A stretch of DNA of 64,000 bases, from NCBI RefSeq assembly GCF_014762705.1, contig NZ_JABURL010000095.1, forward strand, positions 122,034-186,033. The letters are read 5' to 3'. Positions 18,735-26,185 of this stretch are shown piece after piece. Made by a program: the position numbers and the translations under genes. The notes beneath the pieces were generated by a model. It worked only from the letters and a program-made list of their open reading frames with translations, was not told the DNA's origin and did no database searches. The first letter of the stretch is position 1; every line of letters starts with the position of its first letter. This stretch comes from Cyclobacterium sp. (GTDB taxonomy: Bacteria; Bacteroidota; Bacteroidia; Cytophagales; Cyclobacteriaceae).

Positions 18735-19721
18735 TTATTTTATATTGGGGACACTTTTCGGGAATTCTGCCACCGGGTCTGAATTCCTGCGGAGCATGGT
18801 TTCCAATAGATCTTTTAAACGGTCTTTTAATTCCTGTGGCTGTATGATGGTCACCTCATCGGCCATCATGATGATCCACCTCAGAAAACCTTCTACAGAA
18901 CAGGTCATAAAGGTCAGTAAAACAGTATCACCGAAGTCCTCTTTTAGTACAAATCCCTGGTCATAAAGTTGGGAATGGAGGTATTTAACCATTGATTTTT
19001 TTGTTGCTATAACCACTTTGGTCAGGTTCTCCTCTTTCTCTATTTTTTCAAGGTAAGCCTGAAGAGAGGGGTGATCTCCTTCAAATTTTTCCTCCATAAC
19101 CTTTAACCCATTTATCCTGTCCAACCGGAATGTGCGGTAATCTTTCCTTAACCTGCAGTAAGCGATCATATACCATTGTTCGAAAGCAAAGTAAATCCCG
19201 ATAGGTTCGAGGATACGGGTGGTGGTCTGCTCTTCTGCGAAAGTGGTGTAGCAGATTTCGATCAATTTGTTTTCAGAAAGGCTATCCAATATCCCTTGCA
19301 GTACCTGTTCCTTGCCAGCTGCTTGCAGGCTGTTTTTCCTTCTCACCTGAATGTAGGAAGATAGGTGCTCGATGGCATCTTTTTCCGGTTGGCGAAGGAC
19401 TGATTTGATTTTGTAAACAGCAGTTTGAAAATTTTTACTACTTTCTCTATCCACCATTTTTTCAATGACCTTTTCTGCCACCAGGAAAGACAAGGCCTCT
19501 TCCCGGGTAAACATGACTGGTGGAAGCCGGTAACCGTCCACCAGGGCATATCCCTGTCCTGCCTCACCGATGATAGGGACACCCGCCTCCTCCAGGGCCC
19601 GCATGTCGCGGTAAACGGTCCTGAGACTTACGCCAAATCTTTCCGCAATCTCATTGGCCCGGATCAGCCTTTTGGATTGCAGTTGGGTGAGAATAGCGGT
19701 AAGTCTGTCTAGTCTGTTCAT
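18735..19721 (-). CDS. YafY-family transcriptional regulator (HTH plus WYL domain)
   Basis: The 328-aa protein has a winged helix-turn-helix at residues 1-60 (RLDRLTAILTQLQSKRLIRA, then FGVSLRTVYRDMRALEEAGV), the helix-turn-helix of the DeoR/HTH_11 type. A WYL domain follows at about 140-225 with YFAFEQWYMIAYCRLRKDY and FRLDRINGL, and a C-terminal WCX-like part. WYL domains bind ligands or nucleic acid and regulate the HTH. It is divergent from the DinB gene across 153 bp that holds a TGACA-N6-TGTCA dyad, the likely operator. Pairing of YafY and DinB genes is common in Bacteroidota. Confidence 0.9.
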   Translation of the reverse strand: MNRLDRLTAILTQLQSKRLIRANEIAERFGVSLRTVYRDMRALEEAGVPIIGEAGQGYALVDGYRLPPVMFTREEALSFLVAEKVIEKMVDRESSKNFQTAVYKIKSVLRQPEKDAIEHLSSYIQVRRKNSLQAAGKEQVLQGILDSLSENKLIEICYTTFAEEQTTTRILEPIGIYFAFEQWYMIAYCRLRKDYRTFRLDRINGLKVMEEKFEGDHPSLQAYLEKIEKEENLTKVVIATKKSMVKYLHSQLYDQGFVLKEDFGDTVLLTFMTCSVEGFLRWIIMMADEVTIIQPQELKDRLKDLLETMLRRNSDPVAEFPKSVPNIK

Positions 19722-19803
19722 CTGTTATAAATGCAATTCAATGTAAGGATTTTTTAGTGTCTGAAAAAATCAATGATTTTTTTTGAGGAAAAGGTAAGCC
19801 TGC

Positions 19804-19819
19804 TGACATAGGGCTGTCA
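19804..19819. promoter_or_regulatory. Candidate operator between yafY-like and dinB-like genes
   Basis: TGACA (19804-19808) and TGTCA (19815-19819) form a perfect 5-bp inverted repeat with a 6-bp spacer, one helical turn between half-site centres. It lies in the 153-bp divergent region, where an autoregulated YafY-type protein would bind. No biochemical support; assigned by position and symmetry. Confidence 0.4.
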
Positions 19820-19874
19820 CAGTCGGGAGTTTAATTTGGGATATCAATAAAATGCTAACCAAATAAAGATCATT

Positions 19875-20372
19875 ATGGAGACCAAAGCAGTAAAAAGCGA
19901 AACCAAACATCAAATCATTTCTATCTCCCAGATGCATGCCCATTGGCAGGGGCACCGGAAGTTGACCAGGCGGGTCATTGAGGCCTTTCCGGACGACCAA
20001 TTGTTTACTTTTAGTTTAGGAGGCATGCGCAGTTTCGGGGAGATGGTCAAGGAGCTGATCGCCATTGCCGGGCCAGGGGTGAAGGGGCTGGCTACAGGAG
20101 AGTGGAAAGAATTGGATGAAAACCTGGACCTGGGCGAGAGCAAGGAAAAACTGTTGAAAACCTGGGATGAAACCACTCAGGAAATCGACCACTGGTTTCC
20201 CAAAATCACATTGGATAAATACCAGGAAACGGTACTTGCCTTTGGTCAATACGAAGACAAAACATACTGCACCCTGCTGTACTTTATCGACAATGAAATT
20301 CATCACAGGGGCCAGGCATATGTTTATCTTCGGGCATTGGGCATCGCACCGCCAGATTTTTGGGAACGGTAA
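19875..20372 (+). CDS. DinB family protein
   Basis: A 165-aa four-helix-bundle protein of the DinB/YfiT-like putative metalloenzyme superfamily. The expected three metal-binding His positions fit His in MHAHWQGHRKL near residue 20 and the pair in NEIHHRGQAYVYLRALG near residue 145. The family includes thiol-S-transferases such as the bacillithiol enzyme BstA; the substrate here is unknown. It is divergent from the YafY/WYL regulator, which probably controls it. A two-way terminator follows. Confidence 0.85.
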   Translation: METKAVKSETKHQIISISQMHAHWQGHRKLTRRVIEAFPDDQLFTFSLGGMRSFGEMVKELIAIAGPGVKGLATGEWKELDENLDLGESKEKLLKTWDETTQEIDHWFPKITLDKYQETVLAFGQYEDKTYCTLLYFIDNEIHHRGQAYVYLRALGIAPPDFWER

Positions 20373-20412
20373 CCTGTAGATGTGATATTTCTTCCGGTAG
20401 AAAATAAAAAAA

Positions 20413-20444
20413 TAAAGCCCGAAGCTTTACAACTTCGGGCTTTA
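20413..20444. terminator. Bidirectional terminator between dinB-like gene and lysS
   Basis: AAAGCCCGAAG (20414-20424) pairs perfectly with CTTCGGGCTTT (20433-20443) around an 8-nt loop. Read on the minus strand, the stem is followed by a long T-rich tract (the A/T run at 20401-20413), so it works best for lysS. On the plus strand the T tail is short. Confidence 0.85.
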
Positions 20445-20449
20445 ACCAT

Positions 20450-22174
20450 TTATGCTCCGTTTATCCAGTTTTCTACCTCATCTTTGGTAGGGTTGGGGGC
20501 TTCCAGTTTGAGTTTTTTTCGTTTTCCGCAGACATCATTGAACAACTTGTTTGGGTTTTGTCCCCTCAGCTGATCCAATGTATGGATATTCAATTCCCGA
20601 ATGGCCGGTACCAGACCAGGATGAATACCCCTTGCTATAAAATCATCGTCTGTAGCGACCTGCACTTTTTTCTCCGGTTTCATTTGTGGAAAGAACAAGA
20701 CTTCCTGAATGGTGCTTTTGTTGGTCAGCATCATACAGAGCCTGTCGATGCCTATGCCCAATCCTGAGGTTGGGGGCATGCCATATTCCAATGCCCGCAG
20801 AAAATCCTCATCCATGGCCATGGCTTCATCATCTCCTCTGGCTGCCAGTTTGAGCTGTTCTTCGAAGCGTTCCCGCTGATCGACCGGGTCATTCAGCTCT
20901 GTGTACGCATTGGCGATTTCTTTTCCATTGACAAAGAGTTCGAACCTTTCCACCAGCCCGGGTTTGTCCCGGTGTTTTTTGGCAAGAGGGGTCATTTCTA
21001 TGGGGTAGTCGGTGATGTAGGTGGGTTGAATAAGGTGGTCTTCCACTTTTTCACCAAAAATTTCATCAATGAGTTTTCCTTTTCCCATAGAGTCATCTAC
21101 TTCGACTCCCATATCTGCACAAACGGCCCTCAGGGCTTTTTCATCCATCTGGCTTACATCCACCCCTGCATATTCCTGAATGGACTCAAACATGGTCAGT
21201 CTTCTGTAGGGCCCGGCAAATTCAATGGTGTTTTCACCTACCTTTGCCTGCGTTTGGCCCAATACGGCCTGGGCAATTTGCCCCAATAGGTCCTCTACCA
21301 TTTCCATCATCCAGTTATAGTCTTTGTAGGCCACATAGATTTCCATGGAGGTGAATTCAGGGTTATGGGTGCGGTCCATACCTTCATTCCGAAACATTTT
21401 TCCAATTTCATACACCCCTTCAAACCCGCCAACGATCAACCGTTTCAGGTAAAGTTCATTGGCAATTCTTAAAAACAGGGGAATGTCAAGGGCATTGTGG
21501 TGGGTGTCGAAAGGTTTGGCGGCTGCTCCGCCATGTACCTGTTGAAGAATGGGGGTTTCCACTTCCAGCCAGCCATGATCATCAAAATACCTTCTCATGG
21601 AAGAGATGACCCGCGACCTGGCCACAAAGGTGTCTTTCACCTCCGGATTGACCACCAAATCCACATACCGCTGCCGGTACCGCAATTCCGGGTCGGTAAA
21701 ACCATCATAAACATTTCCTTCCTCATCCCTTTTTACTACAGGAAGCGGTTTCAGGGATTTGGAAAGCAGGGTCAACTCCTGAACATGAAGTGAAATTTCT
21801 CCGGTTTGGGTGGTGAAAATAAAGCCTTTAAGCCCAATGAAATCACCTATGCCCAATAATTTTTTAAATACGGTATTGTAAAGGGTCTTGTCTTCCTCCG
21901 GACAAATGTCATCTCTTCTCACATAGATCTGCAGCCTGCCGCTACTGTCCTGTATTTCCGCAAAACTGGCTGAGCCCATAATCCTGCGGGTCATTAGCCT
22001 TCCTGCTATGCTGATATTCTTGTAGTCGTTTTTGCGATTTTCGTAATTTTTATGGATATCTGCCGCAGAGGCATTGATGGGGTAGGACAAGGCAGGGTAA
22101 GGGTCAATGCCCAACTGCATCAGTGATTCCCTGTCTTTTCTTCTTTCTATCTCCTGTTCGTTCAGTAATTGCAT
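20450..22174 (-). CDS. lysS: Lysyl-tRNA synthetase, class II, with C-terminal extension
   Basis: Charges tRNA-Lys. At 574 aa it has the N-terminal OB-fold anticodon-binding domain (about 60-165: [20 protein letters not shown]) and the class II catalytic core with motif 2 ([20 protein letters not shown]) and motif 3 ([16 protein letters not shown]). The core ends near residue 500; the last 70 residues, including [19 protein letters not shown], extend beyond the E. coli protein and look like a small helix-hairpin-helix module. This extension is, to my knowledge, common in Bacteroidota. The proline dehydrogenase gene lies 12 bp upstream on the same strand. Confidence 0.97.
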   Translation of the reverse strand: MQLLNEQEIERRKDRESLMQLGIDPYPALSYPINASAADIHKNYENRKNDYKNISIAGRLMTRRIMGSASFAEIQDSSGRLQIYVRRDDICPEEDKTLYNTVFKKLLGIGDFIGLKGFIFTTQTGEISLHVQELTLLSKSLKPLPVVKRDEEGNVYDGFTDPELRYRQRYVDLVVNPEVKDTFVARSRVISSMRRYFDDHGWLEVETPILQQVHGGAAAKPFDTHHNALDIPLFLRIANELYLKRLIVGGFEGVYEIGKMFRNEGMDRTHNPEFTSMEIYVAYKDYNWMMEMVEDLLGQIAQAVLGQTQAKVGENTIEFAGPYRRLTMFESIQEYAGVDVSQMDEKALRAVCADMGVEVDDSMGKGKLIDEIFGEKVEDHLIQPTYITDYPIEMTPLAKKHRDKPGLVERFELFVNGKEIANAYTELNDPVDQRERFEEQLKLAARGDDEAMAMDEDFLRALEYGMPPTSGLGIGIDRLCMMLTNKSTIQEVLFFPQMKPEKKVQVATDDDFIARGIHPGLVPAIRELNIHTLDQLRGQNPNKLFNDVCGKRKKLKLEAPNPTKDEVENWINGA

Positions 22175-22186
22175 GTATTAAGGTGG

Positions 22187-23389
22187 TTATGCTATTGTTG
22201 GAAATTCAGGCAGGTTTTTACGCCTGCGTATCTCTTGTTTGATCAGTTTCAGTTCCCTGCCTGTTTGGCCGGAGATCCCGGAATTTTCTTCCGCTCTCCT
22301 GCCCAGGTAGGGCAATACTTCTTTTACCGGCCCATAGGGTAGGTATTTGACCACATTAAAGCCAGCTTTGGCCAGGTTAAAGGAAATGGGGTCGCTCATC
22401 CCGTAGAGTTGAGAAAAATAAATCCTTTCATCCGTACGGGAAAGCCCATGCAGGTCTATCAATTCAGCCAGAACCCTATTGCTCATTTCATTGTGGGATC
22501 CGCTGACCAGGGAGATCCTTTGCTTGTTGTTGATGCAGAATTGCAGGGCCTTGTCATAAGCCTGGTCGGTAGCTGACTTTGTCGCATGAATGGGGTCAGG
22601 ATAGCCTTTTGCAGCTGCCGTTTCCCGCTCTTTCTCCATATAGGCTCCTCTCACCAATTTGGCACCCAGGAAATATCCCCTGGCTACGGCATCGTGATGC
22701 GCATCTTTCAAATTCCGCAGCATGTCCTTCCGGTACAATTGATAGGTATTGAAAACCAAAGCTCTTTCTTTGTTGAATTGCCTCATGGCTTCCTGTACCC
22801 ATTGGTCGATTATTCCCTGAAACCAGCTTTCCTCTCCATCAACCATGATGCGAACATTGCTTTGAAATGCTTCCTGGCAAATACCCATGAATCTTTCTTT
22901 ACCCTTAGACAGGGACGCTTCCGCTTGATCAGAAAGCGGCTGATTTTCCTGGGCCTGGGTAAGCAGATGGGTATCCACTATTCCAGAAACCTTAAAAACA
23001 GCAAAAGGCAGATTTTCGTTTTTGCCGGCTTCATCTATGGTCCGTATAATTTCCTCTTTGGCTGCAACAAAACTGCTTTCTTCACTTTTTCCCTCTACAG
23101 AATAATCAAGTATGGATTTGACCCCAAACCTGGCCAGCCGATCAATTGTAGGTTTACAGGAATCGATATTTTCCCCGCCGCAAAACTGTCGGAATACGGT
23201 TTTTTTGACTACTTTTTCCATAGGAAATCCCAGTGAAAAGGCCATTTTGGTTAGCCAAAGTCCGGTTTTCACCAAGGCAGGATAGCCCAATAATCGGAAC
23301 AATGCACGGGTTTTTTTTAATTCATCGTCCGAAAGGTGGGCAAAAGCTGTCTCCAGATTGTCAAAAGAAAAAGCAGGTTTTTTTTCCAT
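22187..23389 (-). CDS. Proline dehydrogenase (FAD-dependent)
   Basis: Oxidises L-proline to pyrroline-5-carboxylate, passing electrons to the quinone pool. The 400-aa product is the monofunctional, PutA-like TIM barrel: RFGVKSILDYSVEGK, the FAD/proline region GAKLVRGAYMEKERE, and the C-terminal substrate-binding motif LPYLGRRAEENS, where YLxRRxxEN is diagnostic. The ATG at 23389 is preferred over a TTG six bases upstream. It is followed 12 bp later by lysS. No P5C dehydrogenase gene is adjacent. Confidence 0.94.
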   Translation of the reverse strand: MEKKPAFSFDNLETAFAHLSDDELKKTRALFRLLGYPALVKTGLWLTKMAFSLGFPMEKVVKKTVFRQFCGGENIDSCKPTIDRLARFGVKSILDYSVEGKSEESSFVAAKEEIIRTIDEAGKNENLPFAVFKVSGIVDTHLLTQAQENQPLSDQAEASLSKGKERFMGICQEAFQSNVRIMVDGEESWFQGIIDQWVQEAMRQFNKERALVFNTYQLYRKDMLRNLKDAHHDAVARGYFLGAKLVRGAYMEKERETAAAKGYPDPIHATKSATDQAYDKALQFCINNKQRISLVSGSHNEMSNRVLAELIDLHGLSRTDERIYFSQLYGMSDPISFNLAKAGFNVVKYLPYGPVKEVLPYLGRRAEENSGISGQTGRELKLIKQEIRRRKNLPEFPTIA

Positions 23390-23605
23390 TTTCAAGGGGC
23401 AAAGATACCAAAAAAAACAGCTTGAGAGATGTATTTGTACTTTCTATTTGCCCTGTACCGGAATTTTTTAGTCTTATGGAAGTGAAATTCAATTCCAAGG
23501 CTTGTATTACTTGTCTTCCTTGGAAATAAAACCGGGATAAAGTAATGACCTGGTAAATAGAAATGATTAAATGTATATAATGGGATAAAAAAAATGAATT
23601 ACTGT

Positions 23606-23636
23606 TTGATTTTTAAATGGGGAAAGGTTACATTTG
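23606..23636 (+). promoter_or_regulatory. Bacteroidota-type promoter for the aromatic operon leader
   Basis: TTG at 23606-23608, exactly 20 bp, then TACATTTG at 23629-23636, a full match to TTG-N(17-23)-TAnnTTTG. The last G of the -7 box is 5 bp before the ATG of the leader peptide, so transcription would begin on or very near the ATG, implying a leaderless or nearly leaderless message. If a different promoter is used, it must lie between 23400 and 23600, where no second full match was seen. Confidence 0.5.
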
Positions 23637-23640
23637 AAGC

Positions 23641-23736
23641 ATGAAAAAATTCGCGGCTACATATTTTAGCTTTTTTTACTTTTATTTTCGTCCCCACGGC
23701 CGAATCGGAGCTGCGTACTGTCTTGAAAAAATATAA
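23641..23736 (+). CDS. Phe/Tyr-rich leader peptide of the aromatic amino-acid operon
   Basis: A 31-codon frame with an ATG start, a stop at 23734-23736 and an in-frame stop just upstream. Codons 8-16 read Tyr-Phe-Ser-Phe-Phe-Tyr-Phe-Tyr-Phe, so eight of nine consecutive codons specify Phe or Tyr; overall there are six Phe and four Tyr. The frame ends 21 nt before an intrinsic terminator preceding the DAHP synthase-chorismate mutase gene. This is the design of a transcription-attenuation leader peptide (compare the Phe-rich leader of E. coli pheA), where a ribosome stalled for want of charged tRNA-Phe or tRNA-Tyr alters RNA folding. The peptide itself probably has no other role. Expression is inferred. 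Confidence 0.8.
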   Translation: MKKFAATYFSFFYFYFRPHGRIGAAYCLEKI

Positions 23737-23786
23737 TTAAAGATAAACAAACACAGGAGCCCGATTCGAGAGAGTCGGGCTTTTTT
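23652..23786 (+). promoter_or_regulatory. Predicted Phe/Tyr transcription attenuator (antiterminator and terminator)
   Basis: Terminator: AGCCCGATTC (23758-23767) pairs with GAGTCGGGCT (23772-23781) around GAGA, ten pairs with one G-U, then a run of six T. Antiterminator: GAATCGG (23702-23708), inside the leader frame, is exactly complementary to CCGATTC (23761-23767) of the terminator's left arm, extended by GCT (23710-23712) with AGC (23758-23760) across a bulged A. Possible anti-antiterminator: CGCGGCT (23652-23658, codons 4-6) pairs with AGCTGCG (23709-23715). A ribosome stalled on codons 8-16 would cover the 5' arm and free 23702-23712 to disrupt the terminator. The pairings are read from the sequence; the mechanism is inferred from the classical trp and phe models. 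Confidence 0.8.
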
Positions 23787-23806
23787 ATTTAACCGTAAAT
23801 CAAACA

Positions 23807-24913
23807 ATGGAAAATCACTTACAAACGAAAGACTGGGGCCTGGGCCTGGACAAGGAGCACCTGATCATCGCCGGACCCTGTAGTGCCGAAACACCTGAAC
23901 AAATCGAAAAGGTTTGTCAGGATATGATCGCTGCAAATGTGGTCCCTGATGTGTTCAGGGCAGGTATATGGAAGCCAAGAACCAGGCCAGGTAGCTTCGA
24001 AGGTATCGGGGAAGATGGCTTGAAATGGATGGAAATCGTCAGGCATCAGCTCAATATTCCGATTACTACTGAGGTGGGAAACACCGCCCATGTGGAATCC
24101 GCCTTGAAGCATGGAGTAGATATCTTGTGGATTGGTGCCCGGACTACAGTAAACCCCTTTGCCGTTCAGGAAATTGCTGAAGCTCTGAAAGGTGTGGACA
24201 TTCCTGTGATGGTGAAAAATCCGATGAACCCGGATCTGGAACTCTGGAGAGGTGCCCTGGAAAGACTACAGGCAGTAGGGGTAAACAAATTGGCAGCCAT
24301 TCACCGGGGATTCAGTGATGCTTACGACAAGAAATTCCGGAACAAACCAAACTGGTCCATGCCCATTCACCTGAAAAGGATTTGGAAAGGCATGCAGGTG
24401 ATCAATGACCCCAGCCATATTGTAGGTAATAGGACAGGACTATTAGAAACAGCCCAACGAGCGATTAATTTTGGATTGGACGGGCTGATGATTGAAACCC
24501 ATCATGATCCGGACAATGCATGGAGTGATGCCAAACAACAGGTTACCCCCCAGCAGCTCAAGGATATTTTAAATCAGATTGATTTTAAGCATACCCTTCA
24601 GACTGAGCATCCTTCAGAAAAATTGCAGGACCTTAGAAATGCGGTTGATCATCTGGATGATCAGTTGTTGGATCTTCTGGCTGAGCGCTTTTCCATCATC
24701 GATCAGATTGGTTCTCACAAACGTGAGCACAACCTTACTGTTTTTCAGGCCGATCGCTGGAAGCAGGTCATGGACTCCAGAACCCAGAAGGGCATGGCCA
24801 AAAACCTAAGCGAGAAATTTATGAAGGAGTTGCTTTATTGCATTCATGAAGAATCAGTTAAGCGACAAGAGAAAAAATTACGACAGGAGCAACCATCCAA
24901 CAAATCTGTATGA
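23807..24913 (+). CDS. Bifunctional DAHP synthase / chorismate mutase
   Basis: First gene of the aromatic operon. Residues 1-260 are a type I (KDO8P-synthase-like) DAHP synthase, which condenses phosphoenolpyruvate and erythrose-4-phosphate: LIIAGPCSAETPEQI, FRAGIWKPRTRPGSFEG, ILWIGARTTVNPFAVQEIA, and GLMIETHHDPDNAWSDA carry substrate and metal ligands. Residues 270-355 are an AroQ-class chorismate mutase: LRNAVDHLDDQLLDLLAERF and the helix with MKELLYCIHEESV. Fusion of the first enzyme of the pathway to the first of the Phe/Tyr branch gives a feedback point. It is preceded by a Phe/Tyr attenuator, so expression is probably tied to charged tRNA-Phe and tRNA-Tyr. Length 368 aa. Confidence 0.95.
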   Translation: MENHLQTKDWGLGLDKEHLIIAGPCSAETPEQIEKVCQDMIAANVVPDVFRAGIWKPRTRPGSFEGIGEDGLKWMEIVRHQLNIPITTEVGNTAHVESALKHGVDILWIGARTTVNPFAVQEIAEALKGVDIPVMVKNPMNPDLELWRGALERLQAVGVNKLAAIHRGFSDAYDKKFRNKPNWSMPIHLKRIWKGMQVINDPSHIVGNRTGLLETAQRAINFGLDGLMIETHHDPDNAWSDAKQQVTPQQLKDILNQIDFKHTLQTEHPSEKLQDLRNAVDHLDDQLLDLLAERFSIIDQIGSHKREHNLTVFQADRWKQVMDSRTQKGMAKNLSEKFMKELLYCIHEESVKRQEKKLRQEQPSNKSV

Positions 24914-24916
24914 CGG

Positions 24917-25059
24917 TTAAGCCCGTTTTATTTCATTGTAGTATTCTTTTGGCAGTTTTGGTTTTCAGGTTAGGCCTTATGATCAAATTTTATGCAAAGA
25001 GCAGGCTGAAGGTGGTATACCCCCTGGCAGCAAATATTCAGGAAATAAAACGGGTTTAA
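24917..25059 (+). repeat. Long-range inverted repeat between DAHP synthase and aroB, followed by T tract
   Basis: An 18-nt arm at 24917-24934 (TTAAGCCCGTTTTATTTC) is complementary to 25042-25059 at 17 positions, with a G-U at the remaining one. The arms enclose 107 nt, and TTTTTT follows the right arm at 25060-25065. In RNA this makes one long helix closing a large domain and ending like an intrinsic terminator. The enclosed part contains a 26-codon ATG frame (24979-25059, starting MIKFYAKSR) whose stop lies in the right arm. It may be a second attenuator or a processing site. Function unknown; the helix is seen directly. Confidence 0.6.
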
Positions 25060-25087
25060 TTTTTTATCTTTACCAAAAAAAACCGTT

Positions 25088-26125
25088 TTGGAAACAATCA
25101 TATTTTCTTCCCATATCGCAGAGGATCTGCAGCGTTATCTCCATAATAAAAAATATTCCAGGTTAGGGGTTATTATGGACAGCCATACCATCAAGCATTG
25201 TTACCCGCTTGTTTCAGAAGGACTACCTGAACATTGCCTGCACGCCTTTGATGCTGGCGAGATACATAAAAACCTGGATACTTGTCAGGGAATCTGGCAA
25301 TGGATGACAGACAATAATTTTGACCGTCAAACCCTGATTCTTAATATTGGTGGAGGAGTAACCGGAGACATGGGAGGCTTTTGTGCCAGTACCTATAAAC
25401 GGGGAATCCGATTTGTCAATATCCCTACTACCTTGCTTTCACAAGTAGATGCCAGTGTGGGAGGTAAATTGGGTATTGACTTTAATGGGTTTAAAAATCA
25501 CATTGGCGTTTTTAATCAGCCTGAAGGAGTCTTAATCAGTGAGGAATTTTTGACAACCCTACCAGAGGCCGAATTGCGCTCAGGCTATGCTGAGGTGATC
25601 AAACACGGTCTCATCAGGAACGAAAATTATTTCAATAGTTTGAAGACGGAAAACTGGCAAAATCAACCCTGGAAGGATATTATTGAAGTTTCGGTAGGAA
25701 TCAAGCGGGAGGTGGTAGACAAGGACCCCAAAGAAAATGGCCTTAGAAAAATCCTCAATTTTGGACATACCATCGGGCACGCCATTGAGTCACACTACCT
25801 CAACAGCCCTTACCAACTTTTACATGGGGAGGCCATCGCCATAGGTATGGTAACGGAAGCTTTTCTGTCCCATAAATTTTTGCGCCTTCACAAAGTTCAC
25901 CTGGACATCATTCAGCAAAAGTTGCTGGCCGTTTTTGGTAAAATATCCATTTCCGACAAGGATTTTGATGCCATCATCAAACTTTGTTTTCAGGATAAGA
26001 AAAATGATGGAGAGAAACTTAATTTCTCATTATTGAGAAAAATCGGAGATTGTGATTTTAATATAGTGGTGGACCGGGAGGCTGTTGTGGAGGCATTGGA
26101 ATATTACAACAACCTGGAAGAGTAA
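25088..26125 (+). CDS. aroB: 3-dehydroquinate synthase
   Basis: Second step of the shikimate pathway: cyclises DAHP to 3-dehydroquinate using NAD and a divalent metal. The 345-aa protein has the NAD-binding glycine motif LNIGGGVTGDMGGFCAST, the catalytic FVNIPTTLLSQVDASVGGK, and metal ligands in SGYAEVIKHGL, NFGHTIGHAIE and LLHGEAIAIGM. The start codon appears to be TTG at 25088 (METIIFSS), since no ATG fits. The 174-bp gap before it holds the inverted repeat at 24917-25059. aroA follows 60 bp downstream. Confidence 0.95.
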   Translation: METIIFSSHIAEDLQRYLHNKKYSRLGVIMDSHTIKHCYPLVSEGLPEHCLHAFDAGEIHKNLDTCQGIWQWMTDNNFDRQTLILNIGGGVTGDMGGFCASTYKRGIRFVNIPTTLLSQVDASVGGKLGIDFNGFKNHIGVFNQPEGVLISEEFLTTLPEAELRSGYAEVIKHGLIRNENYFNSLKTENWQNQPWKDIIEVSVGIKREVVDKDPKENGLRKILNFGHTIGHAIESHYLNSPYQLLHGEAIAIGMVTEAFLSHKFLRLHKVHLDIIQQKLLAVFGKISISDKDFDAIIKLCFQDKKNDGEKLNFSLLRKIGDCDFNIVVDREAVVEALEYYNNLEE

Positions 26126-26185
26126 CCAAATGGGGATGACTTTATGCATCACCTTTTATTCCACCATTAAGCAATAAAAACATTC

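Noticed and set aside
22586..23236. 216-aa plus-strand frame over proline dehydrogenase
   Set aside because: Antisense shadow of a well-supported gene with no recognisable domain.
24979..25059. 26-codon frame inside the aroB upstream inverted repeat as a second leader peptide
   Set aside because: It contains only one Phe and two Tyr codons, not clustered, so it lacks the control-codon run of a leader peptide; kept only as part of the repeat description.
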